Source: JAUJNH01 sp038253125
Lineage (GTDB): Bacteria > Actinomycetota > Acidimicrobiia > Acidimicrobiales > JAUJNH01
DNA: 17,934 nucleotides
Direction: 5' to 3'
Assembly (NCBI GenBank): GCA_038253125.1
Contig: JBBSHM010000048.1
Span: 1 to 17,934 of the forward strand
Position numbers and translations under genes: made by a program. The notes beneath the pieces are model-generated. The model did no database searches, was not told the DNA's origin, and saw only the letters and a list, made by a program, of their open reading frames with translations. Numbering within the stretch: position 1 is the stretch's first letter; every line of letters starts with the position of its first letter. This document shows positions 12,947 to 17,934 of the stretch, piece by piece.

Positions 12947-13023
12947 CCCGAGCGGCCCCGCAGAGCGGAGAGCACCGGACCCGAGCGGCCCCGCAGAGCG
13001 GAGAGCACCGGACCCGAGCGGCC
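12947..13023. repeat. 33-bp tandem repeat in the divergent promoter region
   Basis: Two identical 33-bp units (12947-12979 and 12980-13012), starting CCCGAGCGGCCCCGCAGAGC and ending CACCGGA, are followed by an 11-base partial unit (13013-13023). The 33-bp period keeps frames open on both strands, which creates apparent coding extensions (SGALRSAGPLG on the minus strand), but the good ribosome sites lie inside the neighbours. It sits in the 224-base gap between the membrane-anchored protein and the nuclease pair. Its role is unknown; it may be a regulatory array or a slippage product. Confidence 0.85.
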
Positions 13024-13094
13024 GCGCCGGACCAGTTCGACGGCCGCCATCGCCGGACAGGCTACCGAGGGCCACCGGGACCTCCGGCGCGGCG

Positions 13095-13124
13095 TTGCTC
13101 GCTGTCACGGTCGGTTGGCATCCT
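13095..13124 (+). promoter_or_regulatory. Weak promoter candidate for the nuclease pair
   Basis: TTGCTC (13095-13100) and CATCCT (13119-13124) are 18 bases apart. CATCCT ends 7 bases before the GTG at 13132, which would put the transcription start at the start codon. No Shine-Dalgarno precedes that GTG, so leaderless expression is a fair guess. The boxes are poor matches. Confidence 0.25.
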
Positions 13125-13131
13125 GCGCCAG

Positions 13132-14136
13132 GTGACGGGTGTAGACGTGCTGCGGGCGCTGCGGGGCGATCCCGCGTGCCGTCCGGCACCCGACCCGGTC
13201 ATCATCGCAGCGGCGCGCGCCAGGCTCGAGGCGGCGGCGGCAGCGTGGGCCGAGGCGATCCCGGCGGAGGTCGTCGTGCGGGTCACCAAGGACGCCGTGG
13301 CCGGCGTGCGCCGCTGCGAGGCCCGCCATCTGGCCGAGCTCGAAGGCAAGGCCGACCGGGCCCGGGCCGAGGGCGAGCCCGAGCCCGAGCCGCCGGCCCT
13401 GGTTCGGGGTCGGCTGGTCGATGCTCTGTTCCGCCAGGTGGCAACCACGTCGCGTGTGGGCGACGACCCGGTGGCTGACGCCGTCGCCGCCTGCGAGGCC
13501 GACGGCGATCCGGTCGAGGCCGCCTTCGCCGCGCTGGGCCCGGTGGAGCGCGAGCAGGTGCGGGCCGAGGTCACGGCGGCCAGCGCCACGCTGGTGGCGT
13601 CGTGGCCCGCCCTGCCGGCGGGCGCCGGGGTGCGCACCCAGGAGCGGGTGCTGGTGGCACTGGCCGGTGGCCGGGTCCTGCTGACGGGCCGGCCTGACCT
13701 CACCATCGGGCGGCCCACCCGGCGGCGGGCCGGGGTGCTGGTGTGCGAGGCCAAGAGCGGCAGCTTCCGCCCGGCGCACCTGGAGGAGCTGCGCTTCTAC
13801 GCCCTGATCGAGGCGCTGCGCTGGGGCGTGGCGCCCTTCCGGGGCGTGGTCTGGAGCCTGGGCGACGGGCGCATCGAGGCCGTCGAAGTCGACTCCGACC
13901 TGGTGTGGAGCGAGACGCTGCGGGTGGCTGACGCCGTCACCCGCCTCGCCCGCCTCGCCGCCGGAGAGGCTCCTCGGCCGTCGGCCAACCCGCTGTGCCC
14001 GTCCTGCCCGCTGCTCTCCGGTTGCTCCGACGGCGCCCGCCAGGTGGCGCTGGCGGGCGGCGCTCTGCCCGAGGCCGACGAGGAAGGTGACGACGACGCC
14101 GCAGTCGGTTTCGATCTGGTGGAGACGAGCCGATGA
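13132..14136 (+). CDS. RecB/Cas4-like PD-(D/E)XK nuclease with Fe-S-type cysteines
   Basis: This 334-residue protein has an apparently intact PD-(D/E)XK nuclease site: Asp189 in LTGRPDLTIG, Glu206 and Lys208 in VLVCEAKSGSF, then LEELRFYALIEAL (218-230), like the helix after the QxxxY motif of RecB-family nucleases. Cys62 in TKDAVAGVRRCEARHLAE and the C-terminal set C289, C292, C298 (NPLCPSCPLLSGC) fit the four ligands of the 4Fe-4S cluster of AddB/Cas4-type nucleases. GRLVDALF (93-100) replaces the common G-x-x-x-H motif with Asp. No helicase domain is attached. The start is GTG at 13132; the longer frame runs through the 33-bp repeat. The next gene overlaps by 4 bases (ATGA) and seems a degenerate relative. 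No CRISPR array is seen, so Cas4 proper is unlikely. Confidence 0.82.
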   Translation: MTGVDVLRALRGDPACRPAPDPVIIAAARARLEAAAAAWAEAIPAEVVVRVTKDAVAGVRRCEARHLAELEGKADRARAEGEPEPEPPALVRGRLVDALFRQVATTSRVGDDPVADAVAACEADGDPVEAAFAALGPVEREQVRAEVTAASATLVASWPALPAGAGVRTQERVLVALAGGRVLLTGRPDLTIGRPTRRRAGVLVCEAKSGSFRPAHLEELRFYALIEALRWGVAPFRGVVWSLGDGRIEAVEVDSDLVWSETLRVADAVTRLARLAAGEAPRPSANPLCPSCPLLSGCSDGARQVALAGGALPEADEEGDDDAAVGFDLVETSR

Positions 14137-15281
14137 GCATCGTCGACAGCCGAGAGCGGGAGGATCCGGAACCGCCCGGGCCCGACCACCTCGAGCGGCG
14201 GGCCCTGCCGGCCCACCTCCATCCGGCGGCGGCGGCGCTGTTCGACGACCTGCCCGAGCCCGTGGCCGGCTCTGCCGTCCAGGCTGCGATCGCCCGGCTC
14301 GAGGCCCGAGCCGCCGAGTTGGCCGCACGGGCCGAACCGCATTCCGAGGTCATCGTCGATGCCTTCGCCGTGCGGAGTGTGGCTGGTTGCCCAGCGGCGA
14401 TGGCCGGACCGGGCGAGCCGTTCTCCTGGACGCCGGCCACGGCCGCCCGCACCATCGGCCTCCGGGCGGTCGCCTACCACCTGCGGGGCGCGTCGGCCGG
14501 CGCCGGGGCCGCCGAGCGCGGGACGCCGCCGGTCGAGGCGTCGGTCGAGGCGGTGATGGCCGAACTGGTCGGGTCCGGCGGCGATCGCACCCCCGGCCCC
14601 TGGCTGGCCGCCCTGACGCCCCCGGCCCGGGCCGTCGCGGTGTCACAGGCCCGGCGCTGGGCCGAGCAGGCGGTGGCCTGGCTTCCCCTCCGCCTCGTGG
14701 GCCCCCGCGGGCTGCGGTTCCTCAACGACGACTGGTGGCCGCCCCGGGGCCGCGCCACCTCGCGGCGCGGCGGCAGCCCGGTCGAAAGCGCGCAGAACCC
14801 AGACCAGCCAATCCCCGCGACGTTCGGCGTTGACCAGCCGGTCCGAGCAGCGCGGCGCGAGCTGGTGGTGCACGGGCGACGGGACATCACGGTCGAGGTG
14901 AGTGGCCTGAGGGTGGCGGTCACGGTGACCGGCGGCGCGGCGTCGGGCTCGGGGCTGGCCGATGTCGACGCCCTCACCGCCTTCGCTGCGGTGGCCTGTG
15001 ACCCGAAGGGCCGGCTGGTTCGGGTGGTGCGGGTGCACCCGGCGTCAGGCGAGGTGGCAGCCGTCGACGTGACGCCGGCTCTGGTGGCTCGGGGCGCCGA
15101 GGTGGTGCTGGCCACGGCGTCGGTCTTGGCGGATTTGGCGTCCGGGGCCGAGGTGGCGGCGTCACCCGGCCCAACCTGCCCCTGGTGCCCGCGCCTCGGG
15201 GCCTGCCCGGCGGGGGCGGCGTGGGCGGCTCGCCCCGACCGTCGTTCAATGGGCCTACCGCTGCTCGACCGCCGGCGGTGA
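14133..15281 (+). CDS. Degenerate PD-(D/E)XK-like partner with conserved cysteine set
   Basis: This 382-residue protein has a C-terminal half that aligns by eye with the upstream nuclease: HGRRDITVEVSGLRVAVTVT against LTGRPDLTIG...VLVCEAKSG, then ADVDALTAFAAVACDPKGRL and PTCPWCPRLGACPAG against NPLCPSCPLLSGC. Asp251 is kept but the E-x-K pair is missing (VTVTGG at about 263-268), so it should not cut DNA. Cys86 in FAVRSVAGCPAAM and C349, C352, C358 would still bind a 4Fe-4S cluster. The middle (about 120-235) is Ala/Pro/Arg-rich and unlike the partner. ATG at 14133 overlaps the upstream stop, so the two are coupled and may form a heterodimer with one dead subunit. The homology call is by eye and needs profile comparison. 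Confidence 0.7.
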   Translation: MSIVDSREREDPEPPGPDHLERRALPAHLHPAAAALFDDLPEPVAGSAVQAAIARLEARAAELAARAEPHSEVIVDAFAVRSVAGCPAAMAGPGEPFSWTPATAARTIGLRAVAYHLRGASAGAGAAERGTPPVEASVEAVMAELVGSGGDRTPGPWLAALTPPARAVAVSQARRWAEQAVAWLPLRLVGPRGLRFLNDDWWPPRGRATSRRGGSPVESAQNPDQPIPATFGVDQPVRAARRELVVHGRRDITVEVSGLRVAVTVTGGAASGSGLADVDALTAFAAVACDPKGRLVRVVRVHPASGEVAAVDVTPALVARGAEVVLATASVLADLASGAEVAASPGPTCPWCPRLGACPAGAAWAARPDRRSMGLPLLDRRR

Positions 15282-15282
15282 C

Positions 15283-15299
15283 CCGCCTCGCCTCGGCGG
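15283..15299 (+). terminator. Weak hairpin after the nuclease pair
   Basis: CCGCC-tcgcctc-GGCGG begins one base after the stop of the second nuclease-like gene. It has a 5-bp GC stem and no T run. It lies in the 51-base gap between this gene and the convergent vapC, so it may help end transcription from either side, but support is slight. Confidence 0.25.
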
Positions 15300-15332
15300 A
15301 GAGCAACCAGAAGCCGACTATTCAGCATGCTC

Positions 15333-15761
15333 CTACAGGGTGCGGGGGGCGACGACGAGGCCAGCCTTGACGGCTGCTGTGCGCAGACGAGCGTCCCAGG
15401 CAACCAGGATCGGCTCGGCTTCGAACAGCGTCAGCGCGCTCGCCAGGTGAACGGCGTCGGCCCCGCCCAGGACCAGCCATCCGGCTAGTGCGGAGGCGGC
15501 GGAGGCGACCGCCTCGGTGAGCTCGACGGCTCTCGTCGCCGACCAGAGCTCGCTCCAGTCCAGCCGGGCCCGCTGCTCGGCTGCCGCGTCGAGACGACCG
15601 GCCCGACCTGCTGCCGCCAGTGCGCAGCTCACCTCGGGGAGGGCCAGCCGGCTCGCCACGACGACATCGGCCTCGTCCCACAGGCGCGCCGCCAGGTCGC
15701 TGCCCTCCTCCTCGACGAGCAGCTTTACGAACGCGCTGCTGTCGAAGCAGGCGACGGCCAC
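15333..15761 (-). CDS. vapC: VapC-type PIN-domain toxin
   Basis: This 142-residue PIN-domain ribonuclease has all four acidic residues: Asp7 in ACFDSSAFVKLLVEEEG, Glu43 in LPEVSCALAAA, Asp102 in LGGADAVHLASALTL and Asp123 in LVAWDARLRTAAVKAG. VapC toxins cut tRNA or rRNA when freed from the antitoxin; the target here is unknown. The start is GTG at 15761, one base after the antitoxin stop (TGA-a-GTG), so translation is coupled. Length and motif order are normal. It converges with the nuclease pair. Confidence 0.93.
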   Translation of the reverse strand: MAVACFDSSAFVKLLVEEEGSDLAARLWDEADVVVASRLALPEVSCALAAAGRAGRLDAAAEQRARLDWSELWSATRAVELTEAVASAASALAGWLVLGGADAVHLASALTLFEAEPILVAWDARLRTAAVKAGLVVAPRTL

Positions 15762-15762
15762 T

Positions 15763-16026
15763 TCAACGCCGGAGGTCGGATACCAGCTCCGACACCGGGC
15801 CCGACGAACGGACTCGGGGGCGCCCCGTAGCCCGAGGCCGCTTCAACGTCGTCGGTCGTGAGATGACACCGTCGCGCTCCAGACGCTCGATGACGCTGGC
15901 CGAGTCCACGGCCACCAGGCGAGCTACCGGTATGCCTCGCTCGGTGACAACCACGTCTTCACCCGTGCGGGCTCTGTCCACCCAGGCCCGAAGGTTCGAG
16001 CGCAGCTCGCTGATGGCGACGTCCAC
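15763..16026 (-). CDS. Phd/YefM-type antitoxin of the VapC pair
   Basis: This 87-residue antitoxin has a DNA-binding N-terminus of the Phd/YefM type: MDVAISELRSNLRAWVDRAR, then TGEDVVVTERGIPVARLVAV, which includes the conserved 'v.itrrGkPvArLv' stretch. The C-terminal 45 residues, basic then helical (SSGPVSELVSDLRR), should bind and block the toxin. It pairs with the PIN-domain toxin one base downstream. The start is GTG at 16026; a candidate operator with inverted arms lies just upstream, consistent with self-repression. The pairing of a Phd-type antitoxin with a PIN toxin is common in actinobacteria. Confidence 0.9.
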   Translation of the reverse strand: MDVAISELRSNLRAWVDRARTGEDVVVTERGIPVARLVAVDSASVIERLERDGVISRPTTLKRPRATGRPRVRSSGPVSELVSDLRR

Positions 16027-16033
16027 ACCGGCG

Positions 16034-16066
16034 AACGTACATCATGATTTAATGCAGTGGTACGTT
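16034..16066. promoter_or_regulatory. Inverted-repeat operator candidate upstream of the VapBC pair
   Basis: AACGTAC (16034-16040) and GTACGTT (16060-16066) are perfect inverted copies 19 bases apart. The spacer, ATCATGATTTAATGCAGTG, is unusually AT-rich for this DNA and offers minus-strand -10 candidates such as CATGAT. The element ends 8 bases from the antitoxin GTG, so repressor binding would cover the promoter. Function is inferred. Confidence 0.6.
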
Positions 16067-16162
16067 GGGGCACCGTCGCTGCTCGCACGTGACACCAGCC
16101 CGGGAGTCCCGACACATCTGCGCACAATGGCGTCCGGCTCCGGATCCTCGGACAGCCAACCG

Positions 16163-17263
16163 CTAGCGCAGGAGCTCGACCGAGGTCGTGAGGTCACGTA
16201 GCGCAGCCGGGATGGGCTGAACGCCGAGGCCCGGGCCGGTCGGCACCCGCAGGCGGCCATCCTCGGGCACGAAGGGCTCGGTGAGGTCACGGGAGAAGTA
16301 GCGGGCCGAGCCGCTGAGGTCGCCGGGGAGGGTGAAGCCCGGGAGGGCGGCCAGGGCCAGGTTGGCGGCCCGCCCCAGCCCGGTCTCCAGCATCCCTCCG
16401 CACCACACCGCCACGCCCGCGGCCCGGCACAGGTCGTGGACCCGCACCGCCTCGAGCAGGCCGCCCACCCGGCCCGGCTTCACGTTCACCACCGAGCATG
16501 CGCCGATGTGCAGGGCCACAGCCGTCGCCGCCGCCGAGGTGATCGACTCGTCCAGGCAGATGGGGGTGCGGATGCGGCGGGCCACCTCGGCGGCACCGAG
16601 CAGGTCGGCGGCGGCCACGGGCTGCTCGATCAGCAGGAGGTCGAATGGGTCGAGGGCGGCGAGCAGCGGCCACTGTCCGACGGTGTAGGACCCGTTGGCG
16701 TCGACCTGCAGGGGAACGTCGCCGAAGCGCCCGCGCACGGCAGCCACCGGCCCGAGATCGGCGCCGGGCTGCACCTTCAGCTTGATGCGCCGGTAGCCCT
16801 GGGCCAGGTAGCCGCCCACCTCGTCCAGCAGGGCGGCCGTCGACGGCGCCATCCCGACCGCCACGCCGCAGTCGACCTCGGAGCGGGTGGCGCCGAGGTG
16901 GTCGGCCAGTGACTGCCCGATGACGTGCAGCTCGGCGTCGAGCGCTGCCATCTCCAGGGCCGCCTTGGCCATCTGATGGCCCTGCACCGGGGCCAGCAGG
17001 CGGGCCACGTCGTGGGCGCCCACCTCACCGGCAGCCAGCAGCCTCGGCACCAGGTGGTGGCGGGTGACGTGCTGAGCGGCGTCGACGTACTCCGAGGTGT
17101 ACAGCGGCTCGTCCAGGGCCACGCACTCGCCCCATCCCTCGGTCTCGTCGGAGAACAGGCGTACCAGCAGCGACTCCCGGGCCACCGAGGGGCCGGCCGA
17201 GGTCACGAAGGGCCTCACCAGGGGCAGGTGCACCCGCCGCAGCTCCACCGCCTCTACCCGCAC
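16163..17263 (-). CDS. menC: o-Succinylbenzoate synthase MenC
   Basis: MenC dehydrates SHCHC to o-succinylbenzoate in menaquinone synthesis. The 366-residue enolase-superfamily protein has the full set: Lys161 and Lys163 in RRIKLKVQPG, metal ligands Asp188 (QVDANGSY), Glu213 (LLIEQPVAA) and Asp238 (ICLDESITS), and the second catalytic Lys262 (VVNVKPGRVGG). The N-terminal capping domain begins VEAVELRRVHLPLVRPF, and MLETGLGRAANLALAALPGF is typical of the MenC/N-acylamino-acid racemase branch, so racemase activity cannot be ruled out. The start is GTG at 17263. It is divergent from the small membrane protein and no other men gene is in view. Confidence 0.9.
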   Translation of the reverse strand: MRVEAVELRRVHLPLVRPFVTSAGPSVARESLLVRLFSDETEGWGECVALDEPLYTSEYVDAAQHVTRHHLVPRLLAAGEVGAHDVARLLAPVQGHQMAKAALEMAALDAELHVIGQSLADHLGATRSEVDCGVAVGMAPSTAALLDEVGGYLAQGYRRIKLKVQPGADLGPVAAVRGRFGDVPLQVDANGSYTVGQWPLLAALDPFDLLLIEQPVAAADLLGAAEVARRIRTPICLDESITSAAATAVALHIGACSVVNVKPGRVGGLLEAVRVHDLCRAAGVAVWCGGMLETGLGRAANLALAALPGFTLPGDLSGSARYFSRDLTEPFVPEDGRLRVPTGPGLGVQPIPAALRDLTTSVELLR

Positions 17264-17408
17264 GGACCCGATCCCACCACGTCGGCGGCGTCCCGGCCGA
17301 CAAAAAGGCGAGCGGCCCGGAAGAAATCGGAACCAGAGCGGTTGCAGGCGTCAGATGTGACGTGCGCCCGCCGATCAGGGTGTGGGGAAGCGAAGGAGGA
17401 GGTGGACA

Positions 17409-17651
17409 GTGGTCGTGACGATGCTCATCGGGATCTCGGGCCTGTGTCTGCTGTCCGCCCTAGCCTGGCGGGCGAGCGCGGTCGTGGCCGCTCCCCTCGG
17501 CGCCGCCACCGCCGTGGCCGCCTCGTTCCTGGCCACCCCGCCCGGCCCGCTCGCCGTTCCGGTGGCGCTGGCGTCCGGCCTGGTCGCCACCTTCGGGGTG
17601 GCGAGCGCCGTAGGCCTGCTGCACCCGCCCCCTGCGCCGCAGCACCGCTGA
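17409..17651 (+). CDS. Small membrane protein, unknown
   Basis: This 80-residue protein is almost wholly hydrophobic with two or three membrane helices: VVVTMLIGISGLCLLSALAW (1-20), SAVVAAPLGAATAVAASFLA (about 23-42) and PLAVPVALASGLVATFGVAS (about 47-66), ending in a Pro-rich PPPAPQHR tail. The start is GTG at 17409, with AGGAGGAGG 6 bases upstream, a very strong ribosome site; GTG at 17382 lies upstream of it. It is divergent from menC, followed by the 61-bp repeat array. No family is recognised. Confidence 0.7.
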   Translation: MVVTMLIGISGLCLLSALAWRASAVVAAPLGAATAVAASFLATPPGPLAVPVALASGLVATFGVASAVGLLHPPPAPQHR

Positions 17652-17699
17652 CCCGACCCCGGCAGGCCGAGCCATCACCGAAGAGGCCACCCGAACGTT

Positions 17700-17934
17700 C
17701 TGACGCGCCAGTTCGCACCGCAGGGCCGCACCGTTCTGGCGCGCCAGCTGACCCGACCTTCTGACGCGCCAGTTCGCACCGCAGGGCCGCACCGTTCTGG
17801 CGCGCCAGCTGACACGACATACTGACGCGCCAGTTCGCACCGCCAGGCCGCACCGTTCTGGCGCGCCAGCTGACCCGACATACTGACGCGCCAGTTCGCA
17901 CCGCCAGGCCGGACCGTTCTGGCGCGCCAGCTGA
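17700..17934. repeat. 61-bp tandem repeat array, four units, running off the right edge
   Basis: Units begin at 17700, 17761, 17822 and 17883, exactly 61 bp apart. Each starts CTGACGCGCCAGTTCGCACC and ends GTTCTGGCGCGCCAGCTGA, so it carries the palindrome CTGGCGCGCCAG and a near copy of it (CTGACGCGCCAG) that can pair with it across about 25 bases. Units 1 and 2 share GCAGGGCCG in the middle; units 3 and 4 share GCCAGGCCG and a TACTGACG lead, so duplication was stepwise. The period is not a multiple of three, and open frames through it are repeat artefacts. There are no unique spacers, so it is not a CRISPR array. Confidence 0.95.

Noticed and set aside
12922..13131. Longer start for the first nuclease gene
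   Set aside because: The added residues come from the 33-bp repeat and are low complexity; the family-like sequence starts after 13132.
12908..13189. Longer start for the membrane-anchored protein
   Set aside because: The extension runs through the 33-bp repeat and lacks a ribosome site, while ATG 12907 has GGAGG at good spacing.
13132..14136. Cas4 of a CRISPR system
   Set aside because: The motifs are similar, but no cas1/cas2 or array is present and the G-x-x-x-H motif is altered.
13105..14328. 407-residue minus-strand frame opposite the nuclease genes
   Set aside because: It is a shadow of high-GC coding on the other strand, without any recognisable motif.
17425..17901. Minus-strand open frames through the 61-bp repeat (QLARQ, NWRV and similar)
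   Set aside because: They change frame with each 61-base unit and read only repeat sequence.
17700..17934. CRISPR array
   Set aside because: The 61-bp units are joined head to tail with no unique spacers, and no cas genes are in the window.

Overview
The window is very GC-rich, densely packed bacterial DNA. Several features point to an actinobacterium, perhaps a deep-branching one such as Acidimicrobiia: a cobalamin riboswitch, GTG starts, TANNNT -10 boxes lying right against start codons, and menaquinone (menC) and lar genes. The taxonomic placement is inference from style, not from a marker gene.

Left part (1-3340, minus strand): a vitamin B12 operon. A cobalamin riboswitch leads into cbtB and cbtA (predicted cobalt transporter), followed by cobI and cobM (corrin-ring methyltransferases; cobM runs off the left edge). 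A Phd-like antitoxin / RelE-like toxin pair sits between cbtA and cobI. CobI carries an N-terminal ribbon-helix-helix DNA-binding domain, and a 12-bp tandem repeat lies just upstream of its start.

Middle left (3340-6760): a small DUF6457 gene with a leaderless-type promoter, tRNA-Ser(UGA) directly behind pheA (prephenate dehydratase), then a divergent larB-larC pair for the nickel-pincer cofactor. larB and larC are joined by a 14-bp tandem repeat that forms a chain of overlapping stop/start codons.

Middle (6760-9831, plus strand): a subtilisin-family protease without a signal peptide, an 85-residue protein that may be a free-standing I9-like propeptide/inhibitor, and a DUF1508-plus-beta-helix protein. 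Then come minus-strand msrB with a cysteine-rich winged-helix protein, a plus-strand SRPBCC protein, a minus-strand unknown 132-residue protein, and a membrane-anchored protein with a CARDB-like end.

Right part (12900-17934): a divergent region holding 33-bp repeats; two overlapping plus-strand genes for PD-(D/E)XK-type proteins with Fe-S-type cysteine sets, the first with an intact active site and the second apparently dead; a VapBC-type toxin-antitoxin pair with an inverted-repeat operator; menC; a small membrane protein; and a 61-bp tandem repeat array of four units that runs off the right edge.

The best candidates for something undescribed are the active/inactive nuclease pair, the cytoplasmic subtilase with its small partner, the larB-larC reinitiation ladder, and the RHH-CobI fusion beside a toxin-antitoxin insertion in a B12 operon.
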